A stretch of 51,044 bases of DNA from a virus. Location: the IMG/VR virus record IMGVR_UViG_3300017771_000014, positions 1 through 51,044 of that record, one strand, 5' to 3'. The notes under the pieces were generated by a model. It worked only from the letters and a program-made list of their open reading frames with translations, was not told the origin of the DNA and ran no database searches. Below are positions 1 to 8,991 of the stretch, piece after piece. The position numbers and the translations under genes are program-made. Each line of letters begins with the position of its first letter. Within the stretch, counting starts at the first letter, position 1.

Positions 1-2670
1 ATTCGCAATGGTCCAGTAAACTTATACTATGATAGTTCCAAGAAATTTGAAACCACATCTGATGGTGTAAAGATTACTGGTGGTATTCAAGATGCTGATG
101 GTCATGTAGGTGCTGCTGGATCGCTTTTAAGTTCTACTGGTAGTGCTTTAGATTGGGTAAGTCCTCAAAGTGGTGCTCAGGGAACTATAGGATCCACTGG
201 TTCTAATGGTTCTACAGGTGCTCAAGGTACTACAGGAACAGCGGCAGGTGGAGCAACTGGCGTTGACTATAACGACAACGTAAAGGTTCGTTTTGGAACT
301 GGTAATGATTTAGAGATTTACCATGATGGAGCAAATAGTTACATAAGTGATCAGGGAACAGGAGATTTAAGACTTTCCGGAAATGTTGTTAAATTTAACA
401 ACCAGAATAATACTGCCACCATGGTCAAGGCAACTGAAGGTGGTGCAGTAGAACTTAATTATGACAACTCCAAGAAACTTGAAACCACTTCTGCTGGTGT
501 TGATATTACTGGTGATTTAACTCTTACAGATACTGATGCTGGAAGTTCTGCTGGTCCGGAACTAAAACTATTCAGAAATAGTGCATCACCAGCAGACGCA
601 GATTATCTGGGACAGATTAAGTTTGCTGGAGAAAGTGATACTGGTGTAGAGAGAAACTATGCCAAGATCACTGGTAAGATTAGTGATGCAAGTAATGGCA
701 CTGAAGATGGTATTATTGAGTTTGCTCATATTAAGGCGGGTTCTCAAAACATCAGTGGAAGATGGAATAGCACAGAACTCCAACTTCTCAACGGTACTCA
801 TCTAAGTCTGGGTGATAGTCAAGAACTAAGACTTGGTGCAAGTGATGATCTCAAGATTTATCATGATGGGACTAATTCAGCAATTCAGAATGCAACAGGT
901 TATCTCTATTTGTATGGTGGATCAAATAATATCTACCTTAGAGCTAAAAATGATGAAGATGGAGTTATCGTAAAACCAAACGGTGCGATAGAACTTTACT
1001 ACGATAACTCCAAGAAATTTGAAACTGTCACTGGTGGTATCTCAGTAACTGGTGACATTACTTGTACACAACATATAGATCTGGGAGATAGTCAAGAAAT
1101 CAGACTTGGTGCAAGTGATGATCTAAAACTTTATCATGATGGAACCAACTCTTACATTAAAGACGCTGGAACAGGACAACTAGTCATTGACGGCAATGCT
1201 GTAATCCTTCAGTACAATGCAGCCTCAAAACTTACAACCACCAGTTCTGGTGTCACAGTAACCGGTACAGCCAACGCTACTGGTATTGATGTAACAGGTC
1301 ATGTTGAGAATGATAGTTTAAATGTTGCTGGTATCGCAACGGCTCAGTATATATCCGTTGATGGTACTTTATTCCTTGATGGTGGTACTTCTGTTTCCAG
1401 TATGGTGAGTAAAAGCACCAATGGTAGTCTTCGAATTAAAGTTCTTAATCAAGGTGGTGGAAATAGTGCAGAACTTATTCAACTTAGAGGAACAGGTAAT
1501 TTAATCAGTGCAAACTTTAAACCAGACTCTGGTGTTCAGTTATATGGTAGAACTGGATCCAACTCTGCTGAGATTAAATTAGAAACTAATAGCACTGGTG
1601 TAAAAGTAACTAGTGGACTTCAGGATAAAGATGGTGATCTTGGAACTTCTGGTCAGGTCTTAAGTTCTACTGGATCTCAAGTTAACTGGGTTGATGCAGA
1701 TTCAGGACCTCAGGGAACTACAGGTTCCGCTGGTTCTAATGGATCTAATGGTTCCAATGGTTCTAATGGTGCTCAGGGAACTACAGGTTCCGCTGGTTCT
1801 AATGGATCTAATGGTTCCAATGGTTCTAATGGTGCTCAGGGAACTACAGGTTCCGCTGGATCCAATGGTTCCAATGGATCTAATGGTTCTAATGGTGCTC
1901 AGGGAACTACAGGTTCCGCTGGATCTAATGGTTCCAATGGATCTACAGGTTCTACAGGTGCTCAGGGAACTACAGGTTCCACAGGTGCAACTGGATCTGT
2001 ATCGGTATCCAATAACTCAAACAATAGAGTTATAACTGCAACTGGTGGAGCAACTGCAAACGCAGAATCTGAATTGACATTTGATGGAACTGTATTAGAG
2101 ACACCTGCACTTGAATTTAGAGGTGTAGGTGGCAACTCCAGTGTTTCTGCTAGGAGTTATGCAATTTACCAAGAGTCTGGGGCATGGTCAAGCCCTTATC
2201 CAGATTTGGTTATTGCATACCATACTGGTATTAAGATTGGTGGACATAAAAATTATAATGGCACAAGATTTTATAATGATTCACCTGGAACCGGAACACA
2301 AATATTCTCTGTTGGAAATGGGGATGATAACGTTAGAGTCCTTAATAATTTGATTGTTTCTGGAACAGTTACAGCAAACTCTGACATAACACTCAAGAAA
2401 AATATTACTACTATTGATAATGCCCTTGATAAAGTTTGCAATCTACGTGGTGTTGAGTTTGATTATATTGCAAATGATGAGCATAATATCGGTGTTATTG
2501 CACAAGAAGTTGAAAAAGTTTTACCTGATATTATTCACACTGATGCAAAAACTGATCTTAAAACTGTTGCTTATAGTAACTTGACTGCTGTTCTTATTGA
2601 AGCAGTTAAGGAACTCAAGAAAGAAAATGATGCACTAAGTGCTCGCATTCAATCACTTGAGGACATGTGA
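1..2670 (+). CDS. Tail fibre with collagen-like repeats and C-terminal S74 chaperone domain, 5' partial
   Basis: The frame is open from base 1, so the gene starts upstream; 889 codons are visible and the ATG at 421 is internal. The chain contains repeated beta-rich fibre units with the pattern DLxIYHDGxNSYI (near 310, 860 and 1125), then Gly-x-y collagen-like repeats (1705-2000). It ends with a Peptidase_S74 intramolecular chaperone starting near 2380, with LKKNITTIDNALDKV followed by IGVIAQEVE. In that family the domain folds the trimeric fibre and is then usually cut off. The last residues look like a coiled coil. The product is probably a long tail fibre or receptor-binding fibre. The next gene is a second fibre with a near-identical end. 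Fibre identity is firm; which fibre it is (proximal, distal or side) cannot be told. Confidence 0.9.
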   Translation: MRNGPVNLYYDSSKKFETTSDGVKITGGIQDADGHVGAAGSLLSSTGSALDWVSPQSGAQGTIGSTGSNGSTGAQGTTGTAAGGATGVDYNDNVKVRFGTGNDLEIYHDGANSYISDQGTGDLRLSGNVVKFNNQNNTATMVKATEGGAVELNYDNSKKLETTSAGVDITGDLTLTDTDAGSSAGPELKLFRNSASPADADYLGQIKFAGESDTGVERNYAKITGKISDASNGTEDGIIEFAHIKAGSQNISGRWNSTELQLLNGTHLSLGDSQELRLGASDDLKIYHDGTNSAIQNATGYLYLYGGSNNIYLRAKNDEDGVIVKPNGAIELYYDNSKKFETVTGGISVTGDITCTQHIDLGDSQEIRLGASDDLKLYHDGTNSYIKDAGTGQLVIDGNAVILQYNAASKLTTTSSGVTVTGTANATGIDVTGHVENDSLNVAGIATAQYISVDGTLFLDGGTSVSSMVSKSTNGSLRIKVLNQGGGNSAELIQLRGTGNLISANFKPDSGVQLYGRTGSNSAEIKLETNSTGVKVTSGLQDKDGDLGTSGQVLSSTGSQVNWVDADSGPQGTTGSAGSNGSNGSNGSNGAQGTTGSAGSNGSNGSNGSNGAQGTTGSAGSNGSNGSNGSNGAQGTTGSAGSNGSNGSTGSTGAQGTTGSTGATGSVSVSNNSNNRVITATGGATANAESELTFDGTVLETPALEFRGVGGNSSVSARSYAIYQESGAWSSPYPDLVIAYHTGIKIGGHKNYNGTRFYNDSPGTGTQIFSVGNGDDNVRVLNNLIVSGTVTANSDITLKKNITTIDNALDKVCNLRGVEFDYIANDEHNIGVIAQEVEKVLPDIIHTDAKTDLKTVAYSNLTAVLIEAVKELKKENDALSARIQSLEDM
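1705..1998 (+). repeat. Tandem 63-bp collagen-like repeats in fibre gene
   Basis: Four 63-bp units start at 1705, 1768, 1831 and 1894, followed by a partial unit from 1957. Each encodes 21 residues of Gly-x-y built from GAQGTTG and repeated GSN triplets. The units differ mainly by TCT/TCC/TCA and GGT/GGA codon swaps. Such arrays can gain or lose units by recombination and so change fibre length. Confidence 0.9.
2566..2615 (+). repeat. 50-bp repeat, copy 1, in fibre chaperone domain
   Basis: This 50-base stretch near the end of the first fibre matches 5468-5517 at 49 of 50 positions. It encodes the NLTAVLIEAVKEL part of the S74 domain. The near-identity exceeds what protein conservation needs, suggesting recent exchange between the two fibre genes. 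Confidence 0.8.
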
Positions 2671-2677
2671 TTTACAT

Positions 2678-2685
2678 TATAAATA
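2678..2685 (+). promoter_or_regulatory. T4-type late promoter TATAAATA
   Basis: TATAAATA lies in the AT-rich gap after the first fibre stop, 49 bases before the ATG of the second fibre. T4 late promoters consist of this -10 element alone and are read with the phage late sigma factor and sliding clamp. Its place ahead of a structural gene fits. Confidence 0.75.
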
Positions 2686-2734
2686 TATATTATAAAGAAT
2701 AAGCGTCCAAGTTCTATTCCGTAGTACAATAATC

Positions 2735-5572
2735 ATGGCGAGAAAGGTTTTTCCTAGTAATCCAAATACTAACGATGTTTTTACCTCAGGTAGAGGTAAA
2801 AAATTCCTGTGGAATGGTAAAGTTTGGAAACGAACTCAGGACACTAATGTAGAGTCTATGACTCTAGACTCTAGTGCTGATGAGAAACTTGCACTGCATG
2901 GAAGTGATAATCCGACGATACGCTTTAGAGAAGGATCTAACGATAAGGGTAATCTCCATTGGAAGGCATCCACTGGAGAGATGAGACTGGTTAATGAAGA
3001 ATCATCTCAAGAACTTAGACTCGGATCCAGTGGCGTAACAGTAACAGGTGACTTAGATGTTACTGGAAACCTTGAAGTTACTGGAACCACAACCTTTAAT
3101 GGTGGAACATTAACTCTTGGTGATTCTGCTACGGATAATGTTGTATTCGGCGCGGACGTTAACTCTAGCATTACTCCTAATACTGATGATACTTATGATT
3201 TGGGTTCATCATCTAAAGAATGGCGCAATCTCTATATTGATGGGACTGCAAATATTGATACATTAAATGCTGATTCTTCTACTTTAACCACTGTTGATAT
3301 TAATGGTGGTAGTATTGATGGTGCTAGGATTGGTTCTAACTCTGCTTCTTCTGGTGCATTTACAACTTTATCTGCAAGTAGTGCAGCAACTTTTAATGGT
3401 AACGTTGATCTAGGTAACGCAACTAGCGACACCATCACCGCTACAGGACGTTTTGATAGTGATCTAGTTCCTAGTACAGACAGTGCTAATGCTCTGGGTA
3501 CTACTGCTCTACGATGGTCTAATCTTTTTATTGATGCTGCTACAGTTACTGACGATGTTTCTATTGGTGGCAACCTGGAAGTCATCGGTAATGCTAATAT
3601 CACTGGAACTCTAACATATGAAGATGTAACTAATATTGATTCTGTTGGTATTGTCACTGCTCGCTCTGGTCTTGTTGTAAGTTCTGGTGGTGCTAACATT
3701 ACTGGTGGTATCACGGGTGCTCTGACCGGTAATGTAACTGGTAACGCTGATACTGCAACAACCTTAGAAACTTCCAGAACTCTTTCCATCTCTGGTGCTG
3801 GTACTGGAAGTGCATCATTTAATGGTGGTGCAAATGCAGACATAGCGTTAACCCTTGCAGATAGTGGTGTTACTGCCGGAACTTATGGTTCTAGTTCTGC
3901 TATTCCCGCTATTACTGTTGATGCAAAAGGTTTAGTCACTTCTGCAAGTACGACTGCTATTGATAGTACGTCCATTAGTAATGGAGGTGAATCAGTTTCA
4001 GTTTCAAGTGGTGGTCAAATCACATCTAGTGCAAACCACGACTTCTCATCGGGCATTGATGTTGCTGGAAACATAACTCTTGGTGATAATGATGAAATTC
4101 GATTTGGTGATGATAATGATGCCAAAATCAACGTTGATGGCAGTCAGAACTTCGTTATGCAAGGTAATGGAACCACATATTTAAGAGGTTCTACTGTTAT
4201 TATTGGTGCCAATGGTGGTTCTGGTGGATTTGAGACTGCAATTAGAGTTACTGAGGTTAGTTCTACTACATCTCAAGTAGAACTTTATTATGATAATTCT
4301 TTAGTTCTTGAAACTGTTAGTACTGGTGTTGATCTAACAGGTAATCTTACAGTTAGTGGCACTGTTGACGGTCGTGACATTGCTACCGATGGTTCAAAAC
4401 TAGATGGTATTGAAGCATCAGCAGATGTAACTGACGCAACAAACGTCAATGCAGCCGGTGCTGTGATGAACAGTGATACTAGTACTGGATCTATGAGTTT
4501 TGTTGTTGATGAAGATAATATGTCTTCCAACTCAGCAACAAAAGTTCCAACCCAACAATCGGTCAAAAATTATGTTGATACTGAAGTTGCTGGTGTTATT
4601 GACTCTGCACCTGGAGCACTTAATACACTAAATGAGTTAGCAGCAGCTCTTGGTGATGATGCAAGTTTCTCCACAACAGTAACTAATAGTATTGCTACTA
4701 AGTTACCAAAATCTGGTGGTCAGATGACAGGGAACATAACGTTCTCTGGGTCACAAACTGTTGATGGAAGAGATTTATCTTCTGATGGTTCAAAACTAGA
4801 TGGTATTGAGTCAGGTGCAACTGCAGATCAAACTGCTGCTGAGATTCGTTCATTAGTTGAGTCTGCATCTGATTCCAATGTATTCACAGATGCTGATCAT
4901 AGCAAACTAAATGGTATTGCTGCAAGTGCTACTAACGTCACCAACAACAACCAAATTACTAACGGTGCTGGTTATATCACTGGGTTCGATATAACTACGC
5001 AGACAGATAGTAAGTACCTAAGGTCTAATACTGCTGACACTGCCTCTGGTGACATCACCTTCTCTGGTGGTGCCGGTGCAGTGAGTATCGCCGCCGGTAG
5101 CGACATACGTTTTACCTCTGGTAACTGGACTGGAGATTATGCAGGCAAGATCCAGTATCACTCCAACCACATGTACATCCAGTACAACAGCAACGTTTAC
5201 TTTCGGAACTCTGGTGGTTCCAATGTTGCTAATATTGACAATTCAGGCAACCTGGGCGTCTCTGGTCAAGTCACTGCAAGTTCTGATGTAAGACTTAAGA
5301 AAAATATTACCACAATTGATAATGCTCTTGATAAAGTTCTCAACTTACGTGGTGTAGAGTTTGATTATAAAGAGAATGATGTACATTCTATTGGTGTCAT
5401 CGCACAAGAGGTTGAGGAAGTCTTGCCAGACCTGGTTCATACCGATGAAGAAGATAATTTTAAATCAGTTGCTTATGGTAACTTGACTGCTGTTCTTATT
5501 GAAGCAGTTAAGGAACTAACTGCTGAAGTTAACACACTTAAAGCAGAACTAAATACAATTAAAGGAGAATAA
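2735..5572 (+). CDS. Large tail fibre protein with C-terminal S74 chaperone domain
   Basis: The 945 aa protein begins with MARKVFPSNPNTNDVF, a short attachment-like N-terminus, then many beta-rich repeats containing VTGDLDVTGNLEVTG-like strings and two DGRDIATDGSKLDGIE-like units (near 4365 and 4760). The Peptidase_S74 domain occupies about the last 110 residues: SDVRLKKNITTIDNALDKV, FDYKENDVHSIGVIAQEVE, and a final coiled coil. It lies behind a late promoter and is probably a virion fibre used in host recognition. Its end is nearly the same as that of the preceding fibre, so the two may share a folding module or exchange tips by recombination. Confidence 0.9.
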   Translation: MARKVFPSNPNTNDVFTSGRGKKFLWNGKVWKRTQDTNVESMTLDSSADEKLALHGSDNPTIRFREGSNDKGNLHWKASTGEMRLVNEESSQELRLGSSGVTVTGDLDVTGNLEVTGTTTFNGGTLTLGDSATDNVVFGADVNSSITPNTDDTYDLGSSSKEWRNLYIDGTANIDTLNADSSTLTTVDINGGSIDGARIGSNSASSGAFTTLSASSAATFNGNVDLGNATSDTITATGRFDSDLVPSTDSANALGTTALRWSNLFIDAATVTDDVSIGGNLEVIGNANITGTLTYEDVTNIDSVGIVTARSGLVVSSGGANITGGITGALTGNVTGNADTATTLETSRTLSISGAGTGSASFNGGANADIALTLADSGVTAGTYGSSSAIPAITVDAKGLVTSASTTAIDSTSISNGGESVSVSSGGQITSSANHDFSSGIDVAGNITLGDNDEIRFGDDNDAKINVDGSQNFVMQGNGTTYLRGSTVIIGANGGSGGFETAIRVTEVSSTTSQVELYYDNSLVLETVSTGVDLTGNLTVSGTVDGRDIATDGSKLDGIEASADVTDATNVNAAGAVMNSDTSTGSMSFVVDEDNMSSNSATKVPTQQSVKNYVDTEVAGVIDSAPGALNTLNELAAALGDDASFSTTVTNSIATKLPKSGGQMTGNITFSGSQTVDGRDLSSDGSKLDGIESGATADQTAAEIRSLVESASDSNVFTDADHSKLNGIAASATNVTNNNQITNGAGYITGFDITTQTDSKYLRSNTADTASGDITFSGGAGAVSIAAGSDIRFTSGNWTGDYAGKIQYHSNHMYIQYNSNVYFRNSGGSNVANIDNSGNLGVSGQVTASSDVRLKKNITTIDNALDKVLNLRGVEFDYKENDVHSIGVIAQEVEEVLPDLVHTDEEDNFKSVAYGNLTAVLIEAVKELTAEVNTLKAELNTIKGE
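5468..5517 (+). repeat. 50-bp repeat, copy 2, in fibre chaperone domain
   Basis: Second copy of the 2566-2615 segment, with one mismatch in 50 (TATAGTAAC versus TATGGTAAC). It lies in the last part of the S74 domain of the second fibre. Confidence 0.8.
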
Positions 5573-5578
5573 TTAACA

Positions 5579-5944
5579 ATGGCACTATTAAGAGACTATG
5601 AGGTACCAAATACTGGGTTGACCGTTACTGGTGCTTATCATGTCATTTCTTCAATTAAATTAAATAAAAGAACTACAGAAGTTCCCGATCCTATTGGACA
5701 TCCAGTATCAGAAAGAGATTCAAGTAACGCAATTCATTGGGAAGCGGGATACGTCGCAGTAGTTACTGTTGATGTATATGCAACAGAAGCAGCAAGAACT
5801 GGTGGTAAGGTTGCTGTAGGAAAAATTGGACCTGTTACAGAATACACATTTATGTTTGACACCACAGCAAGTGATGGTATAATGGAACAAGCATATGCAT
5901 ATTTGAAGACGACTACGTACTATTCAACAGCGTCTGACGCATAA
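5579..5944 (+). CDS. Small conserved protein, probably structural or fibre-associated
   Basis: The 121 aa protein starts 6 bases after the fibre stop, with AAAGGAGAA as a strong ribosome site. The sequence is beta-rich with no cysteine and no membrane segment; it contains a GYVAVVTVDVYATEAARTGG strand region. Coupling to the fibre gene and its late-gene position suggest a virion or fibre-assembly role, but I recognise no named family. The function is not established. Confidence 0.75.
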   Translation: MALLRDYEVPNTGLTVTGAYHVISSIKLNKRTTEVPDPIGHPVSERDSSNAIHWEAGYVAVVTVDVYATEAARTGGKVAVGKIGPVTEYTFMFDTTASDGIMEQAYAYLKTTTYYSTASDA

Positions 5945-5945
5945 G

Positions 5946-5953
5946 CATAAATA
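5946..5953 (+). promoter_or_regulatory. T4-type late promoter CATAAATA
   Basis: CATAAATA lies just after the stop of the preceding gene and 26 bases before the ATG at 5980. It fits the NATAAATA pattern seen at other positions in this window. Confidence 0.55.
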
Positions 5954-5979
5954 TAACGAATTGATTTTTATTAAAACCA

Positions 5980-6207
5980 ATGACTGTAGACATGACCGAG
6001 CAGCAGGTTCATCTATCTAACCTCCTGCAACAAAGACGAGAAGTTAGTGCAAAGATTGAGTCTCTACAGAAGGATGTTACTTCTGCAAGAGAATACTATT
6101 TCCGAGTACAAGGAGCGATTGAATATCTCCAGCAAACAGGTACTGTTCTACCTGAACCAGAACCAGTGGAAGAAGAACCTGCGGTAGAACCAGAAGTAGT
6201 TGAGTGA
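5980..6207 (+). CDS. Small coiled-coil protein
   Basis: The 75 aa protein has a heptad-like helix over residues 5-50 (QVHLSNLLQQRREVSAKIES onward) and an acidic proline/glutamate tail (PEPEPVEEEPAVEPEVVE). It has no enzymatic motif. Similar short coiled coils are common in cyanophage accessory regions. It sits behind a late-type promoter between the fibre genes and the glycan operon. The function is unknown. Confidence 0.75.
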   Translation: MTVDMTEQQVHLSNLLQQRREVSAKIESLQKDVTSAREYYFRVQGAIEYLQQTGTVLPEPEPVEEEPAVEPEVVE

Positions 6208-6233
6208 TTCCTTTATAATTAATTTTTCATATC

Positions 6234-7238
6234 ATGCCAGTAGATGTAAATAATTTCGCAAAGATTGCGATTGAAGGTGGTGGTAGTGTGCATCCTTTAG
6301 TCATCCCCTCAAGTCACTTGAAGGGTCCTTCACTAACAAACCCTTGTGTGTATAATGATAATGGGAAGATTTTAGTTAATCTTCGCAATATTAACTATAC
6401 ATTGTATCATGCGGAAAAGAAAAAATACGAGCACCATTGGGGTCCGTTAGTATACATTCACCCTGAGAATGACATGCATCTCAGGACTTGGAATGTCATG
6501 TGTGAAATGGATTCTCAGATGAGAATCAAATCATATAATCATGTTGATACTTCTAAGTTTCCTGACAAGCAACTTTGGGACTTCGTTGGTCTTGAAGATT
6601 GTCGGATCGTTAGATGGGACGGTAAACTTTATATGACTGGAGTCCGTAGAGATTTGGATCCTACTGGAAGAGGTAGGATGGAGTTATCTGAAGTTGAATT
6701 TGTTGATGGAAAGGTTGTTGAAGTAGCACAGTATCGCATCCCCACTCCCGGAAGTCATGTTGACGAGGGTTCATACTGTGAAAAGAATTGGATGCCAATT
6801 CTGGATATGCCATATCATTTCATTAAGTGGACTAATGGAACTGAGGTCGTTCGTTTTGACCTGGAAACGAAACAAACCGAGAAAGTAGTTTTGACTGATT
6901 TTGTGGATCATGGTACAATGGATCTTCGGGGTGGATCACAAGTTATTCCTTTTGGAAATGATGGACATAGATTCTGCCTCACTCATGAAACTCATTTAAA
7001 ATGGAGTGATGCCGGTAGGAAGGATGCGACTTACAGGCACCGATTTATCGTTTGGGATAAAGATTGGAACATTGTAAAGATCAGCAGATTATTCTCATTT
7101 TTTAATGCTGAGATTGAATTTGCTGTCGGTATGTGTGAGAGTGGCAATGATTATTTGATTACCACTGGATTCCAAGACAATGCTGCATATCTCTTGAAAG
7201 TTTCTAAGGACTTCGTTCGTGATTTTATTTTTGAATGA
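6234..7238 (+). CDS. Beta-propeller glycosidase/phosphorylase-like protein (GH130/GH43-like fold)
   Basis: The 334 aa protein has repeated blades and the signature FVGLEDCRIVRWDGKLYMTG around residues 117-136. A GLED-R strand of this type is typical of five-bladed propeller enzymes that act on oligosaccharides (GH130 mannoside phosphorylases, GH43/GH32). Other blades carry HVDEGSYCEKNWMPI and DLRGGSQVIPF. There is no signal peptide. Its stop overlaps the start of a putative glycosyltransferase by 4 bases, placing it in the glycan operon. It may cleave or phosphorolyse a glycan, or be a sugar-binding propeller; the exact family is inferred from the motif only. Confidence 0.6.
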   Translation: MPVDVNNFAKIAIEGGGSVHPLVIPSSHLKGPSLTNPCVYNDNGKILVNLRNINYTLYHAEKKKYEHHWGPLVYIHPENDMHLRTWNVMCEMDSQMRIKSYNHVDTSKFPDKQLWDFVGLEDCRIVRWDGKLYMTGVRRDLDPTGRGRMELSEVEFVDGKVVEVAQYRIPTPGSHVDEGSYCEKNWMPILDMPYHFIKWTNGTEVVRFDLETKQTEKVVLTDFVDHGTMDLRGGSQVIPFGNDGHRFCLTHETHLKWSDAGRKDATYRHRFIVWDKDWNIVKISRLFSFFNAEIEFAVGMCESGNDYLITTGFQDNAAYLLKVSKDFVRDFIFE

Positions 7239-7951
7239 AAGTAGCGGTATGTATTTCTGGGGGTATTAGATATCCTCACATTGGGTTGGAAAGTATAAAA
7301 AATGTATCTTCTGATGACATCACCATCTTTATTCATACGTGGAGAGTTGGTGATACGGGAGATTTTATTTCTTCCCTTGCGGATACTCAGTATAAAGAGT
7401 TAGATAAGACTATAACTAATGATCTTAGTGTGGTTAATTGGTATCCATATACTATACTCAATCTCGAAGACTTTTCCTATAGGAAAATTGGATTTGAAAA
7501 CCAAAAAAAGGCGCTAAAATTCTCCGGCCAAATTCGGGATGATATAGGTCCAATAAGTATGCATTACTCAATTCATGCTGCTAATGAATTGAAGAAGCAA
7601 TATGAACGTGAAAATAGCATGAAATTTGATTGTGTTATTAGAATGCGTTTCGATAGTGACTTTGAGGGGAAAATGTTAGATGTATCTAAATGTTCTGATG
7701 GTTTATACATTCCTGAAGGTGAAGACTGGTTGGGTGGTATAAATGATCAATTTGCTTTAGGGTCTTCTGAGAGTATGGATATATACTCTAATCTTATTAA
7801 CAATCTTGAATCGCTTCAAGATGGTGATTATCATCCTGAGTCTCTTTTGAGAAACTATTTGAATAAACAGAATGTAAAAGTTGAAAGATTTGATTTTTGT
7901 GTTAGAATCAATAATAAGATTGATTTTCGTCGAGTAATGTTTGGAGAGTAA
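7235..7951 (+). CDS. Putative GT-A type glycosyltransferase (paralogue family of three)
   Basis: The 238 aa protein starts MKVAVCISGGIRYP, contains FIHTW near residue 34 and a VIRMRFDSDFEG segment with a DSD triad at 140-142, then GGINDQFALGSSESMDIYSN and HPESLLRNYL. A DxD-like acidic triad after a hydrophobic strand is typical of GT-A glycosyltransferases. The same layout recurs in the genes at 34112-34828 and 36499-37212. The last domain of the 1026 aa protein (WavE-like) shows a similar arrangement. It is coupled by ATGA overlap to the upstream propeller gene and abuts the nucleotidyltransferase. The donor and acceptor are unknown. Confidence 0.6.
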   Translation: MKVAVCISGGIRYPHIGLESIKNVSSDDITIFIHTWRVGDTGDFISSLADTQYKELDKTITNDLSVVNWYPYTILNLEDFSYRKIGFENQKKALKFSGQIRDDIGPISMHYSIHAANELKKQYERENSMKFDCVIRMRFDSDFEGKMLDVSKCSDGLYIPEGEDWLGGINDQFALGSSESMDIYSNLINNLESLQDGDYHPESLLRNYLNKQNVKVERFDFCVRINNKIDFRRVMFGE

Positions 7952-8668
7952 ATGAACATTGTTATACCCATGGCTGGGGAGGGCACAAGATTCCCCAGAG
8001 ACAAATATCAGGTCCCTAAACCTCTAATTGAGATTGAAGGGAAACCTATGGTTCAGCATATGGTTGAATCGATGGATCTTGATGGTAGGTATCATTTTGT
8101 TATTCGTCAAGATTCATTTTACTTTCAAATATATGAACTATTAAAAAGTATTACTCCCGACTGTAAAATTGTAACGGTTGAGGAAACTACCGGTGGTCCT
8201 GCTTGCACATCTCTTTTATTTGAACGAGATATCTCAAACGATCAGGAGTTGGTCATTGCAAATTGTGATCAAATAATGTGGTGGGATTCTGGACTTTTCT
8301 TGCAAACTGCTAGATATTATAAGTATGACGGTGTTTTTGTGACTTACACGTCCGATACGCCAAAAAATAGTTATTGCAAAATTAATAAAAATGGTCTAGT
8401 ATATGAAGTGAAGGAAAAGGAAGTCATTAGCGACATTTCTTTGACTGGTATTCATTATTGGCGCAAGGGTTGTTATTTTGTTGAAAGTGCTAAAGCAATG
8501 ATTGATGTAAATGATACTGCACCAAATGGTGAATTTTATGTTGCACCAACTTATAATCACATGATTAATAAGTTTGGAAAGAGAGTTGGTATTCATCATA
8601 TTCCCAACTGGCAACACAATCCAGTTGGGGTTCCAGATGATCTTAGTACATATATTAAAAAACTATGA
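7952..8668 (+). CDS. Sugar (or small-molecule) nucleotidyltransferase
   Basis: The 238 aa protein begins MNIVIPMAGEGTRFPRDKYQ followed by VPKPLIEIEGKPMVQH, the NTP_transferase signature (GxGTRF...PKP) that binds an NTP and a sugar phosphate. FERDISNDQELVIANCDQIM carries the metal-binding Asp near residue 108. The size is that of single-domain capsule and LPS nucleotidyltransferases (compare the Campylobacter capsule group) rather than the larger RmlA. The gene starts immediately after the preceding stop and overlaps the cupin gene by 4 bases. It probably activates a phosphorylated sugar or alcohol for surface glycan assembly; the substrate cannot be read from sequence. Confidence 0.8.
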   Translation: MNIVIPMAGEGTRFPRDKYQVPKPLIEIEGKPMVQHMVESMDLDGRYHFVIRQDSFYFQIYELLKSITPDCKIVTVEETTGGPACTSLLFERDISNDQELVIANCDQIMWWDSGLFLQTARYYKYDGVFVTYTSDTPKNSYCKINKNGLVYEVKEKEVISDISLTGIHYWRKGCYFVESAKAMIDVNDTAPNGEFYVAPTYNHMINKFGKRVGIHHIPNWQHNPVGVPDDLSTYIKKL

Positions 8669-8991
8669 AAGTTACAAGATTATCTGATTATACTAGAGGA
8701 TGGGTCATTGGGGACTTTGAACCATCTATCCTAAGAACGGCAGACTTTGAAGTTGCTGTGCTTAATCACGTAAAAGGTGAAAAGTGGCCTTCACATTATC
8801 ATAAAGAAGCAGTAGAATATAATGTCTTGGTTTCTGGTAAAATGATAATGCATGATCAAGAACTCAATGCTGGTGATGTATTTGTCCTAGATAAATACGA
8901 AGTGGCAAATCCAATCTTTTTAGAAGATTGCACAGTTGTTTGTATAAAAACACCCTCCATACCATCGGACAAATTTGAGGTTACAAAATGA
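8665..8991 (+). CDS. Small cupin protein
   Basis: The 108 aa single cupin barrel has motif 1 as HYHKEAVEYNVLVSGKM (residues about 46-62) and motif 2 around LNAGDVFVLDKYE. The two His and the Glu of motif 1 are metal-ligand positions of cupin isomerases, epimerases and binding proteins. It overlaps the nucleotidyltransferase by 4 bases and the RuBisCO-like gene by 4 bases, so the three are translated together and probably act on the same substrate. It may be a sugar isomerase or epimerase or a sensor; not settled. Confidence 0.7.
   Translation: MKVTRLSDYTRGWVIGDFEPSILRTADFEVAVLNHVKGEKWPSHYHKEAVEYNVLVSGKMIMHDQELNAGDVFVLDKYEVANPIFLEDCTVVCIKTPSIPSDKFEVTK

Noticed and set aside
1691-2035. Plus-strand frame inside the collagen repeats
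   Set aside because: It is a frame-shifted reading of the Gly-x-y repeat giving repetitive Leu/Met/Val/Pro; a by-product of the repeat.
3232-3843. Long open frame on the minus strand inside the second fibre gene
   Set aside because: It runs opposite to a strongly supported fibre gene and its composition (Val/Pro/Ala-rich) is the mirror of the fibre repeats. No ribosome site or family match.
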